Source: CAWGJF01 sp963715745
GTDB lineage: Bacteria > Bacteroidota > Ignavibacteria > Ignavibacteriales > Ignavibacteriaceae
Reading direction: 5' to 3'
DNA length: 64,000 nt
Assembly (NCBI GenBank): GCA_963715745.1
Contig: OY970271.1
Coordinates: 372,001 to 436,000 of the forward strand
The notes beneath the pieces are model-generated. The model had not been told where the DNA came from and made no database searches. It worked only from the letters and a program-made list of their open reading frames with translations. Shown one piece after another: positions 41,234 through 50,696 of the stretch. The translations under genes were made by a program, and so were the position numbers. Each line of letters opens with the position of its first letter. The first letter of the stretch is position 1.

Positions 41234-42561
41234 AAGATGTATTTTTCTATATCAAATTTTCTTTTTGCTCCGTTGCGATTCATATATCTTATCTTTCCGT
41301 AAACAGGGCGTTCAGTCCATGCCCTGTCATGCACACCGCCAATTGCCCACGCACAACCGGCGTATCCATTTGGATCTCTTCCGTCAAGCTCATATTTATC
41401 ATTTAAATAAATAGCAATTCTTAAAGCCTCTTCAGGTGACTTACTCCATTCAAGAATTTTTTTAGCCCAATACATCCGCATATAACCGTGTAATTTGCCT
41501 GTGTTGACAAGCTCATTCTGCGCTGCGTTCCATAAATCTTCGTGAGTATTTGCTTCTTCAAATTGTTTTGTTGAATAAACAAACTCTCTTTCATCTTTTT
41601 TATGAACATTCAAAGTTGTTTTAGCCCAATCGGGGAACCCGTCAAATGAATCATACCCTGAATTATAATAACAGAAATTATCTGACAATTCCCGTCTTAT
41701 AATTAATTCTTCTAAGAAAGATTCAGTAACAGCGGGATTTTTCAATTCATTTATTGTCAGCGCAACTCTTTGAGCAGAAATTTGCCCGAAATGTAAATAT
41801 GGAGAAAGATTTGAAAGGACATCAGCATTTGGATCGTTTCTTAAATCTGAGTAGTTATTTATTTTATTTTCTATAAAATCCTTTAAAGTTTTTTGCGCCG
41901 CTTTTTCTCCCGGAATTATCCATTCAACAGGCTTAACATTTTCATTTACTTTCAGTGAACTGTAAACTTCTTTCCAATTAATTTTATCTGAAGAAATAGA
42001 TGAACTACTTTTCATTTTTTTAAGATTTGGGAACCTGTCCAAAAACCCCGGAAGATTTTTTTGAATCTTCGGTCGGATTGTATATGCCCCGAACTCCCGC
42101 TTTTGTGAAACATAAAGACATGGGACAATATTGTGCGCATCAACTTCATAAAAAGGAATGCTAATTTGTTTTAAAACTTTTTCTTTCCATTTCCTTTTTG
42201 TTTTGAGCGGATCAAAATCAGAAATTAAATTGCCTGCGTTTATATCATTAATGAATTTTGGAATTTCAATTACCGGATCTCCCGGTAAAAGAAAAAACGG
42301 GATTGAGTACTTCTCTAATTCTTTTTCAACTTCCATCAATCCTTTTATCATAAAATCATATTGACGCAAAGTTGCATCGAGAAATTCCGGGACTAACGAA
42401 AACACAACAACCAGTTCTTTTTTCTTTTCAATTGCTATTTGTTGTGCAAACAGTAAAGCCCAATTATCATAAACTCTCTGGTCACGGCTCACCCAGTAAA
42501 CAACCGGCCCGCTTAACTCTTTTCCCGTTTGAAGAATTAGAATTCTGTTCTCGTTAACCAT
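41221..42561 (-). CDS. phr: class II CPD photolyase
   Basis: DNA photolyase of 446 residues, the class II length. The N-terminal class II start 'LSGPVVYWVSRDQRVYDNWALLFAQ' and the C-terminal 'LDGRDPNGYAGCAWAIGGVHDRAW...PVYGKIRYMN' are diagnostic. It repairs cyclobutane pyrimidine dimers with blue light and reduced FAD. It converges with the SRPBCC gene and lies one gene from the CarH-like regulator, so light-linked expression would make sense, though no TGTCTA element was found in its own upstream region. Confidence 0.95.
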   Translation of the reverse strand: MVNENRILILQTGKELSGPVVYWVSRDQRVYDNWALLFAQQIAIEKKKELVVVFSLVPEFLDATLRQYDFMIKGLMEVEKELEKYSIPFFLLPGDPVIEIPKFINDINAGNLISDFDPLKTKRKWKEKVLKQISIPFYEVDAHNIVPCLYVSQKREFGAYTIRPKIQKNLPGFLDRFPNLKKMKSSSSISSDKINWKEVYSSLKVNENVKPVEWIIPGEKAAQKTLKDFIENKINNYSDLRNDPNADVLSNLSPYLHFGQISAQRVALTINELKNPAVTESFLEELIIRRELSDNFCYYNSGYDSFDGFPDWAKTTLNVHKKDEREFVYSTKQFEEANTHEDLWNAAQNELVNTGKLHGYMRMYWAKKILEWSKSPEEALRIAIYLNDKYELDGRDPNGYAGCAWAIGGVHDRAWTERPVYGKIRYMNRNGAKRKFDIEKYIFQNS

Positions 42562-42812
42562 CTTAACCCGTTAGAATTTTGAAATCGAACTCAAACTATC
42601 AATTATTATTTAAATATATTAAACAAAAAGAATAGTAGGTAGGTTCAGCAATGGAAGTTTTTATTTAGAGGCTTTTCTTGACTTGGAATAAGTCAAAGTA
42701 AAAATTAAAAATCCGGGTGGGTTTAGTTATTTTTTGTATTTAAGTAAAATGATTTTATACAGAAAAAAGCATTTGATGAAACGTTGATGTGATTTTCTAA
42801 ATAACTTTTCAA
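42562..42812. other. intergenic region
   Basis: This 251-base stretch is A/T-rich and lies upstream of the photolyase gene (minus strand). It contains no open frame of note and no clear hairpin. It should hold the photolyase promoter, but none was resolved. Confidence 0.4.
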
Positions 42813-43199
42813 TTACATTGTGGTTTCATCATACAGCACATCATCCAGTGCATAATCCGGATTTTTTCTGTCAGTTCTCACACTCTTTGTAATGAATTCT
42901 ATTGTCTGACCGGGAGCAATATCAAAAATCGTTGCGCTTGTAGTTTCTCCGCCGATTTCATATTTAATGAAAACATTTTTTAATGGCTTTTTGGTGTTGT
43001 TTTTTGCTGTGCCCTTTACAACAGCATCAAACGTAGAGGCAACTTGAGAAGCCAAACTTGCATCATAATTTGAAGATTGAGAAACCATTATTCTACCCGA
43101 AACATCAACTGTGGATACGCTAAGTTCCTGGAAGAGGTAATGCCCCCCATACCCGGCACCTGCCAGAATCAGAATTATCAGAATAATGTTTTTTTTCAT
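42813..43199 (-). CDS. FxLYD-like domain membrane/exported protein
   Basis: Protein of 128 residues with an N-terminal hydrophobic signal or anchor (NIILIILILAGAGYGGHYLF) and a beta-sandwich of about 85 residues: 'FDAVVKGTAKNNTKKPLKNVFIKYEIGG', then 'ATIFDIAPGQTIEFITKSV'. This is the pattern of FxLYD/DUF3426-type domains that sit outside the membrane. The function is unknown. The gene stands alone, with 215 bases upstream that hold only A/T-rich sequence and a GGAAAATTTTTCC palindrome. Confidence 0.65.
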   Translation of the reverse strand: MKKNIILIILILAGAGYGGHYLFQELSVSTVDVSGRIMVSQSSNYDASLASQVASTFDAVVKGTAKNNTKKPLKNVFIKYEIGGETTSATIFDIAPGQTIEFITKSVRTDRKNPDYALDDVLYDETTM

Positions 43200-43414
43200 T
43201 GACTATCTCGTTTTCAATTACTAATTAAAAACAAAAACTATTCCTTGGTAAATATTAAGTAAAATATGAGTTGTGTAGAAAATACACGTAATATCGAAAG
43301 TTAAAGCTTTATTATTTGATAAAATTAAAACTTTTTGGGAAGGAAATGGAAAATTTTTCCTGTAATTTCTTCTTAAGAATAGGGTTGTTTGTCAGAAATG
43401 TCGCATAAAAAAGA

Positions 43415-44962
43415 CTATTTTTTTGTCTTCTTGATCATTTCTTCTTTAAGATTCCAGAGCTTTTGTGAAAGGGAAACATGGTAGTAATGCGGGTTAATTA
43501 ATCTCTTTACTCCGGAATCCAGTTTTTCCAGATCTGATTTTCTCTGGTTACGCAACTCTTCGATTGATGGAAAATTATAAATGACTTTTCCATCTTTTAT
43601 AATATCAATAAGCAACGGTTCAATTTTTGAAATCTCATTTCTGGCAATGCTTCTGAATTTAGCAGATGACAGAGGATGTCGAAGTGAAAATAATTCCATT
43701 TCTTTAGGATTTTCTTCAGCAAGACAAATCATATCCGCAGTTGCTTTTTCAGTTTTATCATAAAGTCTCCAGACCTGCTTGTCTCCGGGGTTCGTCATCT
43801 TTTCTACGGCATCAGAAATTTTTATTGCCTGCTGCCAGCGATTATCTTTCTTAATAGAAATTAATTTATAAACACCGCCAAGTGCTGAGTCACCCGATGA
43901 GGTTACTAATCTGGTTCCTACTCCGAAAATTAATTTCCCGATAACTGAATCCGCTTCAACTCCCTGCTTAGGCGCATCCTCTGCAATTTGCGAAATGATC
44001 TGCCAGATATTCATTTCATCAAGTTCATTTGAAAGAACAACTCCCACTTCCGGAAGTCCGGCTTTATCAAGCATCTTTGCAACCTTTATACTTAAGTATG
44101 CAAGATCACCGGAATCAAGGCGAACCCCAATTGGTTTATGTCCTTTCTTTTTTAACCTTTGAAAAACTTTTATTGCATTCGGCACACCGCTTTCTAGAGT
44201 GTTTATGGTATCAACAAGAAGAATACATTCATCGGGATACATATCTGCAAATTCCTGAAATGCTTCTTCTTCAGTTCTTCCCATAGCAATAAAAAGTTGA
44301 ACCATACTGTGAGCATGAGTTCCCTTGGGAGGTATTCCAAGAAGATGAGAGATGCCGACATTTGATGAGAAATCAGCACCACCAATTAATGCAGCCCTTG
44401 CACCGGCAATTGCTCCTCTATCCTGGGCACGTCTTGCTCCAAATTCAAACAATGGTTGCCCCCTTCCGATTACTTTTATCCGGGAAGCTTTAGTTGCAAT
44501 TAATATCTGATAATTTAGTTGATTCAACAGTGCAGTTTCAAGAATCTGAACAATTGCCAGCGGACCTCGTACAATTGTCAATGGAAGATTTGGATGAACA
44601 ACTCTGCCTTCAGGAATTGCCCTGATGGAAACCTTAGAATAGTTGCCTTCATCTTTTAACCAGGTTAAAAACTTTTCATCGAATACTTTTTTACCGGCTA
44701 TGTTTTTACTTTTACTTAAATATTCATAATCTTTTTCTGAAAAAGATGTGTTTGTCATCCATTCAACAAACCATTCAAGTCCGGCATTAATACAATAACC
44801 AGCCTTGTGTGTTCCGTAATCCGGGTAGTTGCGAAAGTAGTGTTCAAACTGAGCTGGATTGTTGTGTAGTCCGAGTCTGAAATAAAACTGAGCCATTACA
44901 AGCTCATATTGATCTGTAAATAAAAACCCTTCACTTACATTTTGATCGAATTTTTTGAGCAT
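43415..44962 (-). CDS. pncB: nicotinate phosphoribosyltransferase
   Basis: Makes nicotinate mononucleotide from nicotinate and PRPP in NAD salvage. The 515-residue chain carries 'LFTDQYELVMAQFYFRLG', 'EFGARRAQDRGAIAGARAA', the loop 'LGIPPKGTHAHSMVQLF' with the phosphorylated-His position, and 'KPIGVRLDSGDLAYLS' with the PRPP-binding Asp. 'LIFGVGTRLVTSSGDSALGGVYKL' is also conserved. It is divergent from the nicotinamidase gene 137 bases away. The two enzymes act in sequence, so a shared control region is likely. Confidence 0.94.
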   Translation of the reverse strand: MLKKFDQNVSEGFLFTDQYELVMAQFYFRLGLHNNPAQFEHYFRNYPDYGTHKAGYCINAGLEWFVEWMTNTSFSEKDYEYLSKSKNIAGKKVFDEKFLTWLKDEGNYSKVSIRAIPEGRVVHPNLPLTIVRGPLAIVQILETALLNQLNYQILIATKASRIKVIGRGQPLFEFGARRAQDRGAIAGARAALIGGADFSSNVGISHLLGIPPKGTHAHSMVQLFIAMGRTEEEAFQEFADMYPDECILLVDTINTLESGVPNAIKVFQRLKKKGHKPIGVRLDSGDLAYLSIKVAKMLDKAGLPEVGVVLSNELDEMNIWQIISQIAEDAPKQGVEADSVIGKLIFGVGTRLVTSSGDSALGGVYKLISIKKDNRWQQAIKISDAVEKMTNPGDKQVWRLYDKTEKATADMICLAEENPKEMELFSLRHPLSSAKFRSIARNEISKIEPLLIDIIKDGKVIYNFPSIEELRNQRKSDLEKLDSGVKRLINPHYYHVSLSQKLWNLKEEMIKKTKK

Positions 44963-45099
44963 AAAAAATCAGATTGTAAACATTTTTAATTTGAGTTATA
45001 TCAACTTAACCATATAAATTGATTTTTTCTGTTTCAAATCATTTTTAGATTAAGAGTGAATGTATTATAATTTTTATGATTAATTATTGGAGAAGCCTT

Positions 45100-45723
45100 A
45101 TGACAATTAATTTCATTCCTCACAAAGAAGTTGAAGTACCCGAATTAAACTTTAAAGAAAAAGCGGAATTAAACTCAAAAAAATCTGCATTAATTGTTGT
45201 AGATATGCAAAATGATTTTGTAAAAGAAGGAGGAAGTTTGCTCGTTCCTGCTGCGAGTGAAACAATTACAAACATCAAAGCGCTGGTTGGGAAGGCAAGA
45301 AAAAAAGAAATGCCGGTTTTTTATACTCAGGACACACATTTTGAAGGGGATAAAGAATGGACGATCTGGCCGGAACACTGCCGCAAGGGAACAAATGGCT
45401 GGCAAATTATCAGCGAGCTGAAACCAAAAGAAAACAAATTCGTTTTTGAAAAGAACAGGTACGATGGTTTTTATGGAACTAATCTTGAACATTATTTAAA
45501 GCATGTCTGGAATATTGAAAATCTTGTGATTGTTGGAACGGTATCAAACATTTGTGTTTTGCACACAGCCGCATCCGCCGGGTTAAGGTGGTATAACATT
45601 GTAGTTCCTGCAGATGGAATTTCTTCATTAACAGATTTTGACCAGGCAATGACACTCAGGCAGGTTTCAACACTTTATACCGGAACGATAGTGAAAAGTT
45701 GCAGCGATATTGATTTTATATAA
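45100..45723 (+). CDS. pncA: nicotinamidase-like isochorismatase family hydrolase
   Basis: Cysteine hydrolase of 207 residues from ATG 45100, chosen because GGAG lies 7 bases upstream; the earlier ATG at 45076 lacks a ribosome site. The triad is visible: Asp in 'SALIVVDMQNDFVKEGG', a Lys in the middle region and Cys in 'LVIVGTVSNICVLHTAASA'. The metal-binding 'DTHFEGDKEWTIWPEHC' matches nicotinamidase (D-x-H...H). It deamidates nicotinamide to nicotinate, feeding the divergent pncB product. Confidence 0.88.
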   Translation: MTINFIPHKEVEVPELNFKEKAELNSKKSALIVVDMQNDFVKEGGSLLVPAASETITNIKALVGKARKKEMPVFYTQDTHFEGDKEWTIWPEHCRKGTNGWQIISELKPKENKFVFEKNRYDGFYGTNLEHYLKHVWNIENLVIVGTVSNICVLHTAASAGLRWYNIVVPADGISSLTDFDQAMTLRQVSTLYTGTIVKSCSDIDFI

Positions 45724-45737
45724 TCATTATTAGAGTA

Positions 45738-45847
45738 ATGAAAAAAAAATCGGACTTATCGGAGATTATAATTCTGAAGTGACTGCACATCAGGCAATTC
45801 CATTTGCATTAAAATTATCAACGCAGAAACTGATAAATCTGCCGTAA
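45738..45847 (+). pseudogene. N-terminal remnant of a CTP-synthase-like amidotransferase
   Basis: ATG 45738 is followed by an A9 run. In the frame entered after that run, the sequence reads IGLIGDYNSEVTAHQAIPFA, the conserved start of stand-alone CTP-synthase-like class I amidotransferases, then a stop at 45845-45847. The ATG itself is out of frame by one base because of the A run. The matching C-terminal part is 1.4 kb downstream at 47.3 kb. Confidence 0.65.
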
Positions 45848-45916
45848 CAGAAGTGAGAAATAAATACCGTCTTTAATGATATTAGATTGATATAATATAG
45901 GTAACCCAAATTTAAA

Positions 45917-45933
45917 GCGGGATATTCTCCCGC
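45917..45933 (-). terminator. hairpin after the porin-like gene
   Basis: GCGGGA (45917-45922) and TCCCGC (45928-45933) form a 6-bp stem with a 5-nt loop, followed on the minus strand by TTTAAATTT. It lies 6 bases past the stop of the 225-aa gene and is probably its terminator, with an imperfect T-tract. Confidence 0.65.
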
Positions 45934-45939
45934 CTTAAC

Positions 45940-46617
45940 TTAAAATGACCAACCAAAATTAACTTCCATTCTGTTTAGTTTATTTGGTATATCCTCGTCT
46001 GAATAAGAAATAAATGCCAATCCTATTGCAAAACCATCAAACCAGCCAAATCCGATCCTTTTAAAACCAATGCTTCCGGGTACGTCAAGAGTCTGTGATT
46101 CTCCGCCGGACTCAGCAGTAATGCTAACATTACTGGAGCCACCCCCGAGCGTAATAAAAAATCCATCCCAGGCTGCACCTAGATCAATTCCAAAATCACT
46201 AACATTTGTTGTTGAAGAAGCTGAAACCCCGCTGATTTTTTTACCATAAGTCCAAAAACTATATCCAAAGTGCGGTCCAAGACCAATATACATATCATCA
46301 AGTATAATCCCTGCAAACAGATTCCCGGATAATCCGAATCCTAATTTGCTGCCATCGGTTTTTAAATCATTCCAATTTTGAAATGATCCTAAAAGTAATC
46401 CGGCCATACTAAATTGAACACCATTATCAACTGCAGATTGAGTTTCTATGGGAATCTCATCGACATTTTTAGGTTCAGTGTAAACCTCAGTGTTAGCTTT
46501 TGGTTTTTTTGATTGGGTATCAGTTGAATCTTTGACAGGTTTTTTTGCTGATTCCTGTGCAAGAATAAATGAGGTAAAGCAAAATATTGAGAGAAACATC
46601 AATAAGTAAATTTTCAT
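45940..46617 (-). CDS. outer-membrane beta-barrel-like protein
   Basis: Protein of 225 residues with a signal peptide (IYLLMFLSIFCFTSFILAQ), a low-complexity charged linker (ESAKKPVKDSTDTQSKKPK..., about 20-55) and a small beta-barrel with alternating strands (GLLLGSFQNWNDL, LGFGLSGNLFAGIIL, YIGLGPHFGYSFW, FGIDLGAAWDGFFITLGGG). It ends in 'MEVNFGWSF' with the C-terminal Phe typical of outer-membrane proteins. The function is unknown. It lies, on the opposite strand, between the two halves of the amidotransferase gene. Confidence 0.75.
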   Translation of the reverse strand: MKIYLLMFLSIFCFTSFILAQESAKKPVKDSTDTQSKKPKANTEVYTEPKNVDEIPIETQSAVDNGVQFSMAGLLLGSFQNWNDLKTDGSKLGFGLSGNLFAGIILDDMYIGLGPHFGYSFWTYGKKISGVSASSTTNVSDFGIDLGAAWDGFFITLGGGSSNVSITAESGGESQTLDVPGSIGFKRIGFGWFDGFAIGLAFISYSDEDIPNKLNRMEVNFGWSF

Positions 46618-47140
46618 TTTATCCCCTGAAGAAAATTATTTTAAACATGAAGATTAATTAAAAACAATTTTTTTGGTTACTAGCCAATTAAATATTATTC
46701 AATGGACTTCTTATTTAGCGAAGTGGGATTATCAAATGACGAGCCAGCAATTACAATTTTTAATTTCAAACAGATTTTCACATAATGGAATGTTAAGAGA
46801 TTTTGTGAGTAGTTATAATTTTAATTTTTTAACAGGAATATTATTTCTCTCTTATCAACTATTGATTTAAGTAAAAACGGAATCGTTTTTTTTCCAATAG
46901 TATCCTCTCAGGTAAATATCACCGTTAAATATTTCTAATAACACATTACTTTACCTTGTTTTTCCACAAATTGCCGCCAGTATTTATAAATGCCGTCAAA
47001 TTTAGAATATGTTAAAATGATGCCTGAGGAAAAAAATATTAGACTGTTTAAGCTTAGTTTAATTGGCTAACAATTTTAGTGAGATAAAAATGCAGATCGA
47101 AGTTGCTAATTTTTTGTATTCAGATTGATGTTAAACTTAA
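46618..47140. other. gene-free stretch
   Basis: About 520 bases of A/T-rich sequence upstream of the barrel gene. It has no strong ribosome-site/start pair, no convincing coding frame (a 65-codon TTG frame at 46673 was rejected), no tRNA and no clear hairpin. It may contain decayed sequence of the split amidotransferase gene. Confidence 0.5.
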
Positions 47141-47257
47141 TTTTTATTACCTAAGAAACCAGCAGAGCCAGTTAAAAGATTAAAATCTGATTTAGCTTTC
47201 CTCATATTTAATGATTATTTAATTGACGAAAAACTGAGATGTTCTGTTGAATATGAA

Positions 47258-47842
47258 TTGCTGAATACTGATTTGATATCAGAAAAATATTTAAACAAAT
47301 TTAATTCGTTTAGTGAGTTGTGGGCAGTACCCGCAACACCTTACAAAGATATGGAAGGAGTTTTATTAGTAATTAAATTTGCAAGAGAAAATAATATACC
47401 ATTTCTCGGAACTTGCGGCGGATTTCAACATGCAGTTATTGAATACTTCAGGAATGTAATCGAGATTAAAGATGCGGATCTTCTTGAATCAAACCCATAT
47501 ACTTCAAAACCGGTTATTACAGAGTTGCCCTGTTCAATGGTTGAAAAGAACGGGGATATTTTACTGGAAGAAAATTCTTCAGCCAGGCGAATTTTTAATT
47601 CTGAAAAAACAAATGAAACTTATCACTGCAACTTTGGTTTTAATGTGGCATACATGGAAGAGCTGAAAAGAAGTGAGTTAAAGATTTCCGGGTACGATAC
47701 AAACAAAGAAGTCAGAATTTTAGAATTAATAAATCATCCGTTTTTTATAGCAACATTATTCCAGCCGGAAAGATCAGCTTTAATGAACCTGAATTATCCT
47801 TTGATTGATGCCTTTGTAAAAGCAGCAAGTAATTTATCTTAG
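47258..47842 (+). CDS. CTP-synthase-like class I glutamine amidotransferase, C-terminal part
   Basis: The frame is open from 47141, but the only available start is TTG 47258, giving 194 residues. They match the C-terminal three quarters of stand-alone CTP-synthase-like amidotransferases: 'ELWAVPATPYKDMEGVLLVIKFARENNIPFLGTCGGFQHAVIEY' with the nucleophile Cys in GTCGG, and 'HPFFIATLFQPERSALMN' near the end. The N-terminal 'IGLIGDYN...AHQAIP' part is missing here but present as a fragment at 45.7 kb. The gene therefore appears split, with a barrel gene and about 0.5 kb of non-coding DNA between the pieces. It is probably not functional as it stands. Confidence 0.7.
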   Translation: MLNTDLISEKYLNKFNSFSELWAVPATPYKDMEGVLLVIKFARENNIPFLGTCGGFQHAVIEYFRNVIEIKDADLLESNPYTSKPVITELPCSMVEKNGDILLEENSSARRIFNSEKTNETYHCNFGFNVAYMEELKRSELKISGYDTNKEVRILELINHPFFIATLFQPERSALMNLNYPLIDAFVKAASNLS

Positions 47843-48139
47843 AAACATTTCACCTTTGGCAGCAAAAACCAGGGTAATTTTGAGTTAAATAATAGTTGTA
47901 AACGCAAATAAAACTTTAAGTTTCTTCTTGCATCCAATCTCAAAAATGCTTTCATTTATAATAAAGAAAACGGGAGATAGGCAAGAGAATTACAAAACCA
48001 ATTCTTGTCTTATTTTTTCTGCTTCACGGTTTTAGTTTCGGTTTTTATTAATGTCAGAAGATTTCCTTTTGTCCACTCCTTCAGGAATTAAACGGGATTT
48101 AATTTTTCAATGAATGATTCGGGAACAGGAGGATCATAA
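47843..48139. other. intergenic region before the 827-aa T9SS gene
   Basis: This region is A/T-rich, with short broken frames only. AGGAGG at 48127-48132 is the ribosome site of the downstream gene. A promoter should be here but was not resolved. Confidence 0.45.
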
Positions 48140-50623
48140 ATGAAAAAACTTTTTCTAACCACATCTTTCATTTTAATTATTTTATCTGGAATAACATTTG
48201 GACAAAATGCTTCATTTGATCGTGCACCGGTTAATGATAATGTGAAGCACTCAATTAATTATCATAACAATATTGATGGAACCACAAGAGGATATGGTGC
48301 TGACGGTATTGGCAATAATTGGTATGAAATAGGTTCAAGTGGTTTAAGACTTATTGGCCCCACGGGTGGTCTTCTACACCAGGGCGGAGATTTTGATGGC
48401 TCGGGAACATTTTATTGTACGCTCTCCCCATCTACGCTTGCAACTGTAGATACTGCAACAGGTGTTGAAGCTGTTGTTGCTGCAATTACTGGTGTAACAT
48501 CGGGTCAAACAATCACTTCAATGGCATGGGATGCATCCACAAATACAATGTTCCTCGGTTCAACAAATGGCACTACATCTAAACTCTATACGTTGAATCT
48601 TTTTACAGGCGTTGCAACATTAGTTGGAACAATTGGTCAACCGGGACTAATTGCATTAGCCTGTAATTGTGATGGAGATCTTTATAGCGTTGACATTTTT
48701 GGTGATAACTTATGGAGTATTAATAAAACGACAGGCATTGGAACTGCAATTGGTCCATTAGGATTTGATGTAAACTTTGCACAGGATGCAGATTTTGATC
48801 CTGCTGATGGAACTATGTATTTGGCAGCATATAATAATAGTACATCTTCAGGCCAGCTTAGAATAGTTGATCTTGCGACAGGCAACACTACTCTATTATG
48901 GGATTGGGGATTTTTGGAAATTTCAGATTTTGGAATTACAGGAAGTTGCGGAGCTGGCTGTCCGGTAGGTGCAGCAACAAATCCATTTCCTGTAAACGGA
49001 GCAATAAATGTTCCGACTAATGTCAATTTGGGTTGGACTAATGGTTCCGGAACGACAGCTGTTGAACTTTGGTTCGGTGAATTCAACAATCTTCAAATGA
49101 TTTATGATGGACCGCCAATTTCTTATTATACTTTAAACAATCTGGAGTACAACAAAAATTATTATTGGAAGGTAATTTGTAAGAATGATACTTGTGAGGC
49201 ATTTTCATATAGATGGACATTCAAAACTAAGTGGAATCAAAATTGGGGAAACGTATTCTTTGATGACTTTGAAGAAGGAACAGGCAATTGGATAATAACA
49301 AACGATGGCGGAACTTGTGTGTGGGATATTTCTTCTTTATCCCGTCCATACCAAATGCCGCCAACTGCATCAGGAAATGTTTTTGCAGCCGATGCCGATT
49401 TGTGTGGTTCGGGCACAACATTGATTTCTACAGCAACAATTGACCATATTTTTAATTTTTCAAACTCCATTTATCTCTATATAGAGTTTGATAATGATTG
49501 GAGAATTTTAGATGCTGATGACGAAGCACACATTGAAGTAAGCACAAATGGTGGTTCAACCTGGATAGGAGTTTGGGACCAGGTTGGTGTCGACCTTCGG
49601 AACTCGCATGAAATGATTGATCTTTCTATTCTGATTGGTCATTCAGATTGTATAATAAGATTTAGGTCAGTCCAGCCTGGATGGGACTGGTGGTGGGCTG
49701 TTGATAATGTCTTTGTTTATGGTGAATGCTCAACTTGTTTACCCCCTGATCATCCTTCGAATTTGGTTGCTGTTGCTTCAGGTTTTGAACAGGTGCAACT
49801 TAACTGGCAGGATAACTCATCAGATGAGAATGGATTTCATCTGGAAAGGAAAGAAGGGGACTCATTAAGTGGAAATCCATATTTTTTGATAGCCAATCTA
49901 TCAGCAAATGTGACCTCATTTTTTGATACATCTGTTGAAGATTCTGTATTATACACTTATAGGATAAGTGCCTTTAATAATTTTGGCACTTCAACTTACA
50001 GCAACCTTGCCCAGGTGCTGGTGTGGGTACCTGTAGAATTTGTGAGTTTCAGTGCAAATGTTTTCAATAACAATATTGAACTAAACTGGCTTACAGCTTC
50101 TGAACTAAATAACCGGGGTTTTGAGGTAGAAAGACTGAAAGACTACAAGATTGAAAAATTGCAGGATTGGGAAACAACCGGCTTTGTTGAAGGAAAGGGA
50201 ACAACAACAGAAACTCAGCACTATTCTTTTGTTGATAAAAATCTTTCTCCGGGAAAATACAAATACAGGCTGAAACAAATAGATTTTGACGGAAGCTACG
50301 AATATTTATCAGTTGTTGAAGCCGAAGTACAGCTTCCAAATAAATTTGTACTTGAGCAAAATTATCCAAATCCTTTTAACCCGGTAACGAAAATAAAATA
50401 CGCAATCCCCAATGTCATTTCGACCGGAGGGAGAAATCTTTTCGTCTCACTTAAAGTTTATGACGTACTGGGACGAGAAGTTGCAACACTTGTGAATGAA
50501 CAAAAACAAGCAGGTGAATATGAAATTGCGTTTGATGCAGCCAAGCTTTCAAGCGGGATTTATTATTATGAACTAAAGTCCGGAGAGTTCAGATCAATAA
50601 AGAAAATGATACTTCTGAAATAA
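48140..50623 (+). CDS. large secreted multidomain protein with T9SS sorting domain
   Basis: Protein of 827 residues with a signal peptide (LFLTTSFILIILSGITFG), an N-terminal propeller-like region (about 40-275; units such as 'FTGVATLVGTIGQPGLIALACNCDGDLYS' in part), an Ig-like 'PVNGAINVPTNVNLGW' domain and a jelly-roll-like domain with many Trp (about 370-530; VFFDDFEEGTGNWIIT). A fibronectin type III domain (about 535-630) and a T9SS domain (LEQNYPNPFNPVTKIK...) follow. AGGAGG precedes the ATG. It is likely a surface adhesin or binding protein; no catalytic motif was recognised. Confidence 0.82.
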   Translation: MKKLFLTTSFILIILSGITFGQNASFDRAPVNDNVKHSINYHNNIDGTTRGYGADGIGNNWYEIGSSGLRLIGPTGGLLHQGGDFDGSGTFYCTLSPSTLATVDTATGVEAVVAAITGVTSGQTITSMAWDASTNTMFLGSTNGTTSKLYTLNLFTGVATLVGTIGQPGLIALACNCDGDLYSVDIFGDNLWSINKTTGIGTAIGPLGFDVNFAQDADFDPADGTMYLAAYNNSTSSGQLRIVDLATGNTTLLWDWGFLEISDFGITGSCGAGCPVGAATNPFPVNGAINVPTNVNLGWTNGSGTTAVELWFGEFNNLQMIYDGPPISYYTLNNLEYNKNYYWKVICKNDTCEAFSYRWTFKTKWNQNWGNVFFDDFEEGTGNWIITNDGGTCVWDISSLSRPYQMPPTASGNVFAADADLCGSGTTLISTATIDHIFNFSNSIYLYIEFDNDWRILDADDEAHIEVSTNGGSTWIGVWDQVGVDLRNSHEMIDLSILIGHSDCIIRFRSVQPGWDWWWAVDNVFVYGECSTCLPPDHPSNLVAVASGFEQVQLNWQDNSSDENGFHLERKEGDSLSGNPYFLIANLSANVTSFFDTSVEDSVLYTYRISAFNNFGTSTYSNLAQVLVWVPVEFVSFSANVFNNNIELNWLTASELNNRGFEVERLKDYKIEKLQDWETTGFVEGKGTTTETQHYSFVDKNLSPGKYKYRLKQIDFDGSYEYLSVVEAEVQLPNKFVLEQNYPNPFNPVTKIKYAIPNVISTGGRNLFVSLKVYDVLGREVATLVNEQKQAGEYEIAFDAAKLSSGIYYYELKSGEFRSIKKMILLK

Positions 50624-50696
50624 TTATTGAATTGTCATTCTTTCAGATAAATTTTATTATGCAAGTGCAATATCAATTTAAAAACAAGGAGAAAAA

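Noticed and set aside
46673..46870. 65-codon TTG frame on the plus strand
   Set aside because: No ribosome site, no family resemblance and an A/T-rich composition like the surrounding non-coding DNA; it overlaps an equally unconvincing 27-codon frame.
47760..47790. Loss of catalytic His (FQPE instead of FHPE) in the amidotransferase remnant as proof of decay
   Set aside because: As I recall the family, stand-alone CTP-synthase-like proteins often have Gln here, so this alone does not show inactivation; the split N-terminus is the stronger evidence.
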